Part shown: piece after piece, positions 1-5,639 of the stretch
How the letters are laid out: every line of letters begins with the position of its first letter
Position numbering within the stretch: position 1 is the first letter of the stretch
NCBI GenBank assembly: GCA_902489185.1
Contig: CABTZC010000147.1
Location: 1 to 5,639 of the forward strand
Source of the DNA: an uncultured Brevibacterium sp.
GTDB lineage: Bacteria > Actinomycetota > Actinomycetes > Actinomycetales > Brevibacteriaceae
DNA: 5,639 bases
Direction: 5' to 3'
Notes under the pieces: model-generated
What the model was told of the DNA's origin: nothing
What the model saw: only the letters and a program-made list of their open reading frames with translations
Database searches by the model: none
Translations under genes and position numbers: made by a program

Positions 1-1251
1 CTCATCAGCACCATTCTCTTTCGGCTTGCCGAAGAAGCTGTGCGTTCTGACTTCGCCCGCCCGTCACTTGCCCGGCGCCCAACGGAACCACAACGCTCCG
101 GATCGCGCTTTTCACAAGAACCCTTCTCCACCCTGGGCTATCATGGTCGCGATTTCGTCGCTTCGGGCCCGCGCAAAGACCGCATCCAAGCGACGCTCAA
201 ACGCACCTCGGGAAAATCACGCACCCCAACCGACACCGCCCACGAACCCATCCGCATCTTCATTGGGCGCCTCTCCCACCCCGACCTCACAGACGCCGCC
301 GACGCCGCAGTTCGCGAACTCGATCGCGCTGGAGCGTTCGACCGCGAGGCCCTCCTCTTAGTCACCAACACCGGGTCAGGCTGGACCCCGCAGTGGTCAA
401 TCGAAGCCTTCGAGTACCTCATGGGAGGAAACTGCGCCTCGGCCGCAATTCAATACAGCTTCGCCGGCTCGTGGCTCGCGTTCCTCATCCACCGCGACCA
501 AGCAATCTATGCCAGCCGAGCACTACTTGAGGCCGTTGAGCGGCACGTCAGCACATTGGACAAGCGCCCTCGAATCTACGTCACCGGCGAATCCCTGGGC
601 GCACTGGGCGGCCACGGCGCGTTTACCAGCATCACCGATATGCGACAGCGGGTAGACGGCGCCCTATGGACGGGGACCCCACGCACAACCCCTATTTTCA
701 AGAACCTCATCGCGTCACGTCACGTCCTCTCCCCCGAAATCCAACCCGTAATTGGACGCGGAAGCCGCGTCCGCTTTGTGCAAAAGCCCAAACAGCTCAA
801 AGAATCGCCACTTGGCCCGTACCGGCCATGGATCGGGGCGCGTATCGTGTACGCCCAGCACCCCTCCGATCCAGTAGTCTGGTGGTCTCCTTCACTCGTG
901 ATCCGCAAACCCGACTGGCTACGCGAACCCCGCGGAAAAGACGTGAGCCCCTATGTTGTGTGGTTTCCATGGCTCACATTTTGGCAACTCCTCGCCGACA
1001 TGCCCCGGTCGGTTCACCTGCCAGGCGGTCGTGGGCACAGCTATCACCGCGAGGTTGTACATTACTGGAACGAAATTCTTAACACGGGTTTCACTAAAAA
1101 AGACTGCACCAAAATTGGCGACGCAATTGCCGACGACATTGCCCGTAAGTCCACGGGCCAGGCATGGCGCCACCCTGAACAAAACACGGCGCAGCAGAGT
1201 CTGTTCGACAAAGCCCTGTGGGCTATCCTTCAGAGACGGAAGGATTCATAA
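1..1251 (+). CDS. Alpha/beta-hydrolase, Abhydrolase_9 family, 5'-truncated by window
   Basis: The reading frame is open from the first base, so the true start lies upstream; the GTG at 40 is internal. 416 codons are visible. Counting from base 1, the nucleophile elbow G-E-S-L-G has its serine at codon 198 (bases 592-594). The H-P-S-D-P-V-V-W-W block puts the probable acid Asp at codon 290, and G-R-G-H-S-Y puts the probable catalytic His at codon 346. The linker with SGS and L-G-Y-H-G-R-D-F-V, and P-D-W-L-R-E-P-R-G, are also typical of this actinobacterial family (PF10081-like). Known members carry an N-terminal membrane bundle of several helices before this cytosolic or extracytosolic catalytic part; that bundle would lie outside the window. 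Substrate is unknown; lipid or ester hydrolysis is an inference. It ends 6 nt before the next gene, implying co-transcription. Family assignment is firm, function is not. Confidence 0.9.
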   Translation, partial: LISTILFRLAEEAVRSDFARPSLARRPTEPQRSGSRFSQEPFSTLGYHGRDFVASGPRKDRIQATLKRTSGKSRTPTDTAHEPIRIFIGRLSHPDLTDAADAAVRELDRAGAFDREALLLVTNTGSGWTPQWSIEAFEYLMGGNCASAAIQYSFAGSWLAFLIHRDQAIYASRALLEAVERHVSTLDKRPRIYVTGESLGALGGHGAFTSITDMRQRVDGALWTGTPRTTPIFKNLIASRHVLSPEIQPVIGRGSRVRFVQKPKQLKESPLGPYRPWIGARIVYAQHPSDPVVWWSPSLVIRKPDWLREPRGKDVSPYVVWFPWLTFWQLLADMPRSVHLPGGRGHSYHREVVHYWNEILNTGFTKKDCTKIGDAIADDIARKSTGQAWRHPEQNTAQQSLFDKALWAILQRRKDS

Positions 1252-1257
1252 GGACAG

Positions 1258-2358
1258 ATGGCAAAACGCACTACATCTCGCAGAATTGTCGAATTTGACC
1301 TTCTGCGGGGCTTCTTCATCATGGTCATTACGCTTGACCATTTGGCTTACTGGCCGTCCCCTCTGGCGTTCTTCTCAGGTAAGGGTTGGCTGTGGGTAAG
1401 TGCCGCAGAAGGGTTTTTTCTCATCTCCGGTTTCCTCATTGGCTACATTCGCGCCTATAAAGGACGGCACAAGGATCTGTGGCCTGTCACGAAGAGTTTG
1501 TGGCGTCGCGCGCTCAAGCTGTACGTGTGGGGTGTAGGCATCACGCTTTTCCTCATGGCGATCACTGCGATGGTCCCGCCAGACAATGTCAACACCTTGC
1601 CCTCACTCCCACCCGAAGACACCTCGGTGGGCAACACTGTGGTCAACGTCCTGCTTATGCGCACGTTCCACGCGTGGATTTTTTTCCTCCGCATGTACAC
1701 AGTGATGTTGCTGGTCACCCCGTTGTTTTTGTGGCTAGTACGCAAGGGAAAACTGTGGGTGGCTGTTGTGGTTTCGGTGTTGGTGTATGCCGGTAGTTTG
1801 TTAGTTGACGTGCCCGAGGCGGTGGTTCAGTGGCAGCTGCTGTTCTTCGTGGCAGCGGCATTGGGATATATTTTTACCCCGGTGCGGAACTGGATGGCTG
1901 AACACCTGACATGGCGTAACGTGCTCATCGTCGGGCTCATGTCTGTCACCGCCGTAACCATGATTCTCAGTGGGATTGCGATCCACGGAGAAGACCTGAT
2001 GAACCAGATCGGACTAGGTGACTTCCAAACTGGCCTTCACCATTGGGGGAACGGCGCCTTCTCTAACTTCCCTATGCAACCAGGACGCATGATTCTCGCA
2101 TTCGTGTGGTTTGGCGGTCTGCTCGCCTTTTTCCACGTGTTACGTGACCCCATCATGAAGTTCTTGGGATGGGTCTTGGTTCCTTTCGGACAGTATTCAC
2201 TTACCGCGTACTGCCTACAGGCGATTCTTCTTCCCTTTATTGTTATCGTCACGGAAGCACAAGGGCCCCTGTGGAACATGTTCATTGGGCTGCTCACAAT
2301 CATGCTCATGTGGTTGTTGATGAAGAGTAAGCTAGTGCTTAAAATCATGCCCCAGTGA
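1258..2358 (+). CDS. Polytopic membrane acyltransferase-like protein (OpgC / acyltransferase-3 type)
   Basis: 366 residues, with about ten hydrophobic membrane segments (roughly 16-32, 44-64, 84-105, 141-161, 165-184, 190-206, 221-241, 277-294, 303-333, 337-355). The N-terminus R-R-I-V-E-F-D-L-L-R-G (8-18), followed by L-D-H (26-28) and A-A-E-G-F-F-L-I-S-G-F (49-59), matches the opening of OpgC and related membrane acyltransferases. In these, an Arg-Gly motif, an early His and an Ala-Glu-x-Phe segment are conserved. Such proteins move acyl groups (succinyl, acetyl) onto glycans or lipids across the cytoplasmic membrane; the acceptor here is unknown. ATG 1258 is preceded by AAGGA (1250-1254), only 3 nt away, and a second purine-rich GGAAGGA (1238-1244) inside the upstream gene, 13 nt away. 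Neither has ideal spacing, suggesting translational coupling to the hydrolase. It could instead be another DUF-type polytopic protein; the broad class is more secure than the reaction. Confidence 0.72.
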   Translation: MAKRTTSRRIVEFDLLRGFFIMVITLDHLAYWPSPLAFFSGKGWLWVSAAEGFFLISGFLIGYIRAYKGRHKDLWPVTKSLWRRALKLYVWGVGITLFLMAITAMVPPDNVNTLPSLPPEDTSVGNTVVNVLLMRTFHAWIFFLRMYTVMLLVTPLFLWLVRKGKLWVAVVVSVLVYAGSLLVDVPEAVVQWQLLFFVAAALGYIFTPVRNWMAEHLTWRNVLIVGLMSVTAVTMILSGIAIHGEDLMNQIGLGDFQTGLHHWGNGAFSNFPMQPGRMILAFVWFGGLLAFFHVLRDPIMKFLGWVLVPFGQYSLTAYCLQAILLPFIVIVTEAQGPLWNMFIGLLTIMLMWLLMKSKLVLKIMPQ

Positions 2359-2385
2359 CCGGCAGAGACCTGGACGGTCCGGCAG
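2359..2385. repeat. Pair of CCGGCAG direct repeats between membrane protein and aminotransferase
   Basis: CCGGCAG occurs at 2359-2365 and again at 2379-2385, starts 20 bp apart, i.e. close to two helical turns. Between them GACC (2367-2370) and GGTC (2376-2379) could pair around a five-base loop, but no T run follows, so it is not a convincing terminator. The 66-bp gap holds nothing else recognisable apart from the aminotransferase ribosome binding site. A regulator-binding role is speculative. Confidence 0.25.
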
Positions 2386-2424
2386 TGACAGCAGACTCAA
2401 CCACGTAATCAATGAGGACTACAC

Positions 2425-3579
2425 ATGCCCAAACTCAGCCAGACAGCACACAGCCTCCCCGACTCCGAGATCCGTCGCATCTTCGAGCTCTCTCTTGAAC
2501 TCGACGATGTGATTCCGTTGAGCGTCGGGGAACCCGATCTTCCTGTCCCCCAGCACATTCTGGAAGCTGGAGCCCGCGCGTTTAAAGACGGCATGATCCG
2601 TTACGCGCCCAACTCGGGAATCATGCCACTGCGGCGTGCACTGGCGAAGAAGGTCACAGAGTTCAACAAGTACCCAGTGGATCCCGACCAGATTCACGTG
2701 GGCGCAGGTGGCTCGAATTCGCTTCACATGGCCATGAGTTTGGCTCTTGGGCACGGTGACGAAATTCTTGTGCCTGACCCTGGCTACGCCACGTTCTTTA
2801 TGACCCCGCGTTTGGCGGGTGCGACTCCGGTGGGTTATCCCTTGAAGTCCGAAAACGGCTTCATTCCACAGATCGAAGATCTCGAAAACTTGGTCACTCC
2901 CAACACCAAAGCCATTTTGCTTAACAGCCCGTCAAACCCGCTGGGTGTTGTTTTTGAACGCGACGTCATGGTCAAACTCATGGAATTTGCTCAAGAGCAC
3001 GATTTGTGGGTCATCAGTGACGAAGTGTACGAGTACTTAGTGTTTGATGGGGAGTTCATTTCGCCTGCCACCCTTGACCACGACAACCGAGTGCTCTCCG
3101 TGTACTCCTTGTCGAAAACCTACGGAATCACGGGTGGACGAGTAGGTTACTTGGTGACACCTCCCGGAATGACGAGCCGAGTGGGTGCGCTGCAAGAAGC
3201 GAACGTGTCGTGTGTCAATACCCCGGCACAGTACGCGGCTCTGGCCGCTGTCGAAGGCCCCCAGGACGATGTCCACGCAGCGCTCGAACACTACCGTACT
3301 AATCTGGCGCGGGCACGCGAAGTCCTAGACTCGAAAAACATTGAATACCTCACTCCTCGAGGAGCTATCTACTTGTTCATCAACATGTCGCACGCCACGG
3401 GTGGTGACGTGAGCACATGGGCCGAACAATTCCTACTCGAACACAAAGTCGCGCTGGCTCCTGGGACCGCTTTTGGTCAGCATGGTGAAGGGTGGGTACG
3501 CGTGTGCTTCGCAGGTGACACCGAGCTCCTCCTTGAAGGCTTGTCACGCCTGCCTTCCCGGGCACCGGAAGAGGCTTAA
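2425..3579 (+). CDS. PLP-dependent aminotransferase, class I/II (fold type I)
   Basis: 384 residues, full length for the family (about 380-400). Visible landmarks, in order: S-V-G-E-P-D (33-38); Y60 with S-G and L-R following (the substrate-side Y-x4-G-x3-L-R motif); G-A-G-G-S (93-97), the cofactor phosphate loop; P-D-P-G-Y (117-121); N-S-P-S-N-P (167-172), where Asn171 contacts the pyridine hydroxyl; D-E-V-Y (199-202), where Asp199 pairs with the ring nitrogen; S-L-S-K-T (228-232), with Schiff-base Lys231; and W-V-R-V (357-360), with Arg359 for the substrate alpha-carboxylate. All key residues are present, so it should be an active cytosolic transaminase. Substrate cannot be read from the sequence; aspartate, alanine or aromatic amino acids are all possible. 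ATG 2425 has GAGGA at 2414-2418 with a 6-nt gap. It follows the membrane protein by 66 nt and converges with the thioesterase. A role in the NRPS pathway is proximity only. Confidence 0.93.
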   Translation: MPKLSQTAHSLPDSEIRRIFELSLELDDVIPLSVGEPDLPVPQHILEAGARAFKDGMIRYAPNSGIMPLRRALAKKVTEFNKYPVDPDQIHVGAGGSNSLHMAMSLALGHGDEILVPDPGYATFFMTPRLAGATPVGYPLKSENGFIPQIEDLENLVTPNTKAILLNSPSNPLGVVFERDVMVKLMEFAQEHDLWVISDEVYEYLVFDGEFISPATLDHDNRVLSVYSLSKTYGITGGRVGYLVTPPGMTSRVGALQEANVSCVNTPAQYAALAAVEGPQDDVHAALEHYRTNLARAREVLDSKNIEYLTPRGAIYLFINMSHATGGDVSTWAEQFLLEHKVALAPGTAFGQHGEGWVRVCFAGDTELLLEGLSRLPSRAPEEA

Positions 3580-3595
3580 TAGCCCCTAACCCACG

Positions 3596-4396
3596 TCACA
3601 GTTTCGAGTACACCAGCTGGTGGCTCACAGCGAGCACTTCGCCTGACTGGGTCCACAATTGGGCTGTTTGGTCGTGCAGACCAGAGCCGAACCACTGCGC
3701 ACGCGCCGAACACAGAATGTCCGTGCCTGCCGATTCCAGCACGTGCGCATCCGCTGACACGTATGTGGTGATGGTGATGGTCCCGGCTGGCAGTGGACGT
3801 CCCGCGCGCAGGAACGACCGGGGGAAAAACGAATCGGAAGCCGCGACAAGGGCCGCATAATCCCACGGACGGCCATCTGCGTGTCGTAGCCAATACGTGG
3901 ATGTCGTGTCTTCTTGAGGTCCTTCCAAGATCTGTTCCCAGCCGCCCTCAACGAATCGCAGTTCGTAATTGTTGGACCATTCGGGCCGCCCCGCACCATC
4001 AGCGACTGGGTACTCTTCCGGCCCTGCCACCGAGGGGAACGGGATCTCATTTGCCCGCAACTGGCCACGTTCGGCGACCAGCAACACAGTGGCCGTCAAT
4101 GGCGTGTCCTCACCCTGATGTCCCTTGACCACCCAGTGTTGGTTCGACGAATTTGTTCGAACGCACTCAAGTTCCAGCTCATAGTCACCGTCGCGCACAG
4201 GGGAGGTGAAGTTCGTCGTTATCGCTGCCAGTCTCCCCTGCGCGTCAGGGTGAGTCTGGACAGCGTGGCAGATCGTGGCCACGGTGATGCCGCCAAATGG
4301 CCCCACCATGTTGTGAAACTTGGGGTGCGTGCTGGCGTGTACTCGGTTACCGTCAAAACTCACCGCGATCGCCTGGTCAAACGCTGATTCCGTCAT
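3596..4396 (-). CDS. Acyl-CoA thioesterase, TesB-like double hotdog
   Basis: 266 residues, about the length of a fused double-hotdog enzyme of the TesB / 4HBT_3 kind. The first hotdog (about 20-110) carries V-G-P-F-G-G (31-36) at the start of its central helix, with F-T-S-P-V-R-D-G (63-70) after it. The second (about 160-266) has A-S-D-S-F-F-P (186-192), I-T-I-T-T (207-211) and V-S-H-Q (257-260). Compared from memory with E. coli TesB, Asp188, Thr210 and Gln260 fall at positions equivalent to its catalytic Asp204, Thr228 and Gln278, with spacings of 22 and 50 against 24 and 50. Hydrolysis of acyl-CoA or acyl-carrier thioesters in the cytosol is therefore expected; chain preference is unknown. 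ATG 4396 has AGGAAGG on the minus strand (4408-4402), 5 nt away. It lies 22 nt downstream of the phosphopantetheinyl transferase gene, so the two form an operon. A housekeeping fatty acyl-CoA thioesterase is the main alternative to a role in the NRPS pathway. Confidence 0.87.
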   Translation of the reverse strand: MTESAFDQAIAVSFDGNRVHASTHPKFHNMVGPFGGITVATICHAVQTHPDAQGRLAAITTNFTSPVRDGDYELELECVRTNSSNQHWVVKGHQGEDTPLTATVLLVAERGQLRANEIPFPSVAGPEEYPVADGAGRPEWSNNYELRFVEGGWEQILEGPQEDTTSTYWLRHADGRPWDYAALVAASDSFFPRSFLRAGRPLPAGTITITTYVSADAHVLESAGTDILCSARAQWFGSGLHDQTAQLWTQSGEVLAVSHQLVYSKL

Positions 4397-4418
4397 GCGG
4401 GCCTTCCTCTCGTCTTAG

Positions 4419-4979
4419 TTACGCATGGTAGTCACTGCCGTTGCTACCTGCTGGATTGACCGCGAGCGCGGCCACGTATTCTTCCGTGACCATGTCGGTC
4501 ACGGTGATCCATGGGTGTGAAGTGCAATCAGCGCGCGTGGGCGGCCCGCATTCGATCTGTGCGGGTTCCAGGGCTCCAAATCCAGTGTGCATGCTTTTAA
4601 GAACTGCCTCTTTGCGCACCCAGGCGCGCAGAAGAGCCCGGCCGAGGTCGTCCTCGGGAAGGTCTGTAAAGGACGGGCGTTCGTGGGGACCCAGGATATG
4701 GGCAAAAGTGTGGGCCGGAACTGTGAGGGCATCTGCCGGTTCAATGTCAATGCCGATCCAACCCGTTTCCCCTGGTGTGAGAATTGCAACAGCCGTGTAG
4801 GGGCGTGACCGGGACACGGAGCATTCGACTACGTGCGTGCCGTCTGTGACGATGGGATTGCCGCGGAGTTGGGCGCTAACCTGCAGGTCACGCGGGTTCA
4901 TACCGTAATGGTGGGCCACAAGTTGAGTCAGCATGTGGTCTGCTGACGCTTCTGTGTCTCGCACAATTCGTGCGTCCAC
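4419..4979 (-). CDS. 4'-phosphopantetheinyl transferase, Sfp-type superfamily
   Basis: 186 residues, shorter than Sfp itself (about 220-230) but within the range of compact actinobacterial members. G-I-D-I-E (76-80) supplies the metal-binding acids Asp78 and Glu80. W-V-R-K-E-A-V-L-K (120-128) is the W-x-x-K-E-A-x-x-K signature, with Glu124 as third metal ligand and lysines at 123 and 128. The upstream CoA-binding strand, normally S-x-S-H-S, reads S-V-S-R-S (54-58), with Arg replacing His. The enzyme moves the phosphopantetheine arm of CoA to a serine of a carrier protein or domain. The divergent NRPS gene 78 bp away is its obvious candidate partner, although it could also serve other synthases in the cell. 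The start is GTG at 4979, chosen because GGAGG lies 7 nt upstream and the first motifs need this N-terminus. First gene of a two-gene operon with the thioesterase. Confidence 0.93.
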   Translation of the reverse strand: MDARIVRDTEASADHMLTQLVAHHYGMNPRDLQVSAQLRGNPIVTDGTHVVECSVSRSRPYTAVAILTPGETGWIGIDIEPADALTVPAHTFAHILGPHERPSFTDLPEDDLGRALLRAWVRKEAVLKSMHTGFGALEPAQIECGPPTRADCTSHPWITVTDMVTEEYVAALAVNPAGSNGSDYHA

Positions 4980-4986
4980 TCCCCCG

Positions 4987-4991
4987 CCTCC
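4987..4991 (-). promoter_or_regulatory. Ribosome binding site fixing the GTG start of the phosphopantetheinyl transferase
   Basis: Read on the minus strand this is GGAGG, 7 nt before GTG 4979. No other start codon with a comparable site lies nearby, and the site supports the unusual GTG start over a shorter downstream one. Confidence 0.75.
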
Positions 4992-4994
4992 AAG

Positions 4995-5023
4995 TTAACT
5001 CTGGCTGTTTAGTTTTGTACCAT
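4995..5023 (+). promoter_or_regulatory. Candidate promoter for the NRPS gene
   Basis: In the 78-bp divergent gap, TTAACT (4995-5000) and TACCAT (5018-5023) are separated by exactly 17 bp. They match a sigma-70/SigA type -35 (TTGACA, four of six) and -10 (TAnnnT form). Transcription would begin near 5030, giving a leader of about 28 nt before GTG 5058. The element is visible, but such matches arise by chance, so this is a prediction. On the opposite strand, TACAAA (5019-5014) could be a -10 for the transferase operon, but no good -35 accompanies it at the right distance. Confidence 0.35.
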
Positions 5024-5041
5024 TAAGGCGATCTCAAAGCC

Positions 5042-5054
5042 CTACCCAAGGTAG
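5042..5054 (+). promoter_or_regulatory. Small hairpin covering the NRPS Shine-Dalgarno
   Basis: CTACC (5042-5046), a three-base loop CAA, and GGTAG (5050-5054) form a perfect five-base-pair stem. The ribosome-binding AAGG (5048-5051) lies half in the loop and half in the 3' arm, and the GTG start follows 3 nt after the stem. If it folds in the mRNA it would lower initiation on this gene. The pairing is seen directly; any regulatory effect is inferred, and a five-base stem is only marginally stable. Confidence 0.3.
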
Positions 5055-5057
5055 TCA

Positions 5058-5639
5058 GTGAACACGTACGCGCCCCAGTTTCCGGCCGGCCACCTCGCAA
5101 GTGAGCCCGGAACACTTGTAGACCTTATTTTAAAGAACGTCGCAGAACACCCGGACACTCCAGCTATTGACGACGGCACTACTGTCCTCACCTATTCGGA
5201 GCTCATTGAACACATGCGCAACTTTGGGCTCGCCCTCCACGAACACGGCGTGGGGCCTGGTGACAAGGTGGGAGTGCGCGTTTCGTCTGGTTCGGTCGAC
5301 TTGTACGTATCCATTTTGTCGGTTCTCATGATTGGCGCGGCATATGTTCCTGTCGACGTTGATGACCCGGACGAGCGTGCCCGCACCGTCTTCGAAGAGG
5401 CCAATGTCGCTGCCGTCATCACCGACGGTCCTACGATCACCACAGTGACCACGCGCGAAACGCCCCCCGAACTTCGCGCCCCGGTCCCCGAGGACGACTG
5501 CTGGGTCATTTTCACCTCGGGATCTACGGGCAAACCCAAGGGCGTTGCCGTGACTCACCGGTCCGCGGCCGCGTTCGTGGCAGCCGAAGCACAGATTTTC
5601 TGCCAGGACGAACCGTTGGGTCCATCCGACCGAGTGCTA
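5058..5639 (+). CDS. NRPS adenylation domain, Pls/PosA-like, 3'-truncated by window
   Basis: The first 194 residues of a larger protein; the frame is still open at the last base. The start is GTG 5058: the only upstream in-frame codons are TCA and a TAG stop at 5052-5054, and AAGG (5048-5051) sits 6 nt before it. Adenylation core motifs are visible: A1 as L-T-Y-S-E-L (44-49), A2 as L-M-I-G-A-A-Y-V-P-V-D (90-100), and A3, the ATP phosphate loop, as F-T-S-G-S-T-G-K-P-K-G (152-162). D-D-P-D-E-R-A (102-108) and the stretch after A3 ending in G-P-S-D-R-V-L resemble the Pls/PosA group. That group is an adenylation domain, a carrier domain and a long membrane-embedded C-terminal part, with epsilon-polylysine synthetase as the characterised member. 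The amino acid-specifying pocket and everything downstream lie outside the window, so product and subfamily are inferred. Adenylation identity is certain; stand-alone acyl- or amino-acid-AMP ligase remains possible. Confidence 0.9.
   Translation, partial: MNTYAPQFPAGHLASEPGTLVDLILKNVAEHPDTPAIDDGTTVLTYSELIEHMRNFGLALHEHGVGPGDKVGVRVSSGSVDLYVSILSVLMIGAAYVPVDVDDPDERARTVFEEANVAAVITDGPTITTVTTRETPPELRAPVPEDDCWVIFTSGSTGKPKGVAVTHRSAAAFVAAEAQIFCQDEPLGPSDRVL

Noticed and set aside
26..361. 111-codon proline- and serine-rich frame at the left edge
   Set aside because: It overlaps the hydrolase in another frame, and its low-complexity composition is typical of a shifted reading of GC-rich coding DNA.
2361..2380. 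Possible terminator after the membrane acyltransferase gene
   Set aside because: Only a four-base-pair GACC/GGTC stem is present and no T run follows; too weak to call.
3576..3893. Minus-strand frame with a run of five histidines, resembling a metal-binding motif
   Set aside because: It is an out-of-frame reading of the thioesterase I-T-I-T-T-Y segment, whose codons create a GGTGATGGTGATGG repeat on the + strand. The thioesterase frame has clear family motifs.
3914..4387. 157-codon + strand open frame opposite the thioesterase
   Set aside because: It is antisense to a well-supported gene, with no family signature and no convincing ribosome binding site; a shadow frame.
5010..5028. Possible iron-regulator (DtxR/IdeR) box in the divergent gap, since NRPS loci are often iron controlled
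   Set aside because: Compared with the 19-bp palindromic consensus, fewer than half the positions match and there is no dyad symmetry.
5130..5558. 142-codon open frame on the minus strand opposite the NRPS
   Set aside because: It lies entirely antisense to a frame with three adenylation motifs, has no recognisable motif, and is the expected shadow of biased codons.

Overview
The window looks like an ordinary, moderately high G+C chromosomal segment (mid to high 50s percent by eye) from an actinobacterium. The evidence is the actinobacterial two-domain alpha/beta-hydrolase family (Abhydrolase_9 type) at the left edge, and the start of a non-ribosomal peptide synthetase (NRPS) resembling the Pls/PosA (polylysine-synthetase-like) group at the right edge. 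Shine-Dalgarno sites are good and two genes start with GTG. The genus cannot be fixed from the sequence alone.

Left half, + strand: the catalytic C-terminal part of an Abhydrolase_9-type serine hydrolase (1-1251, cut at the 5' side) is followed after 6 nt by a polytopic membrane protein of the OpgC/acyltransferase-3 type (1258-2358). After a 66-nt gap comes a complete fold-type I PLP aminotransferase (2425-3579). The first two are almost certainly co-transcribed; the aminotransferase may be. The hydrolase/acyltransferase pair suggests acyl transfer or hydrolysis at the cell envelope, with unknown substrate.

Right half: converging on the aminotransferase with only 16 bp between stop codons is a minus-strand pair. 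It consists of an Sfp-type phosphopantetheinyl transferase (4979-4419) followed after 22 nt by a TesB-like double-hotdog thioesterase (4396-3596). Divergent from it, across 78 bp, starts the adenylation domain of the NRPS (5058 to beyond the window, 194 residues visible). The start is a GTG not listed among conventional long ORFs; it is fixed by an upstream stop and a Shine-Dalgarno sequence.

Read together, the right half is a compact carrier-protein locus. The NRPS activates an amino acid, the transferase would install the phosphopantetheine arm on its carrier domain, and the thioesterase could hydrolyse acyl or aminoacyl thioesters. The aminotransferase could in principle supply a precursor, but that link is only proximity. 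The combination NRPS + divergent phosphopantetheinyl transferase + TesB-like thioesterase is the most interesting feature of the window. No RNA gene, CRISPR array, insertion sequence or integration site was seen, and no gene-free stretch exceeds 78 bp.
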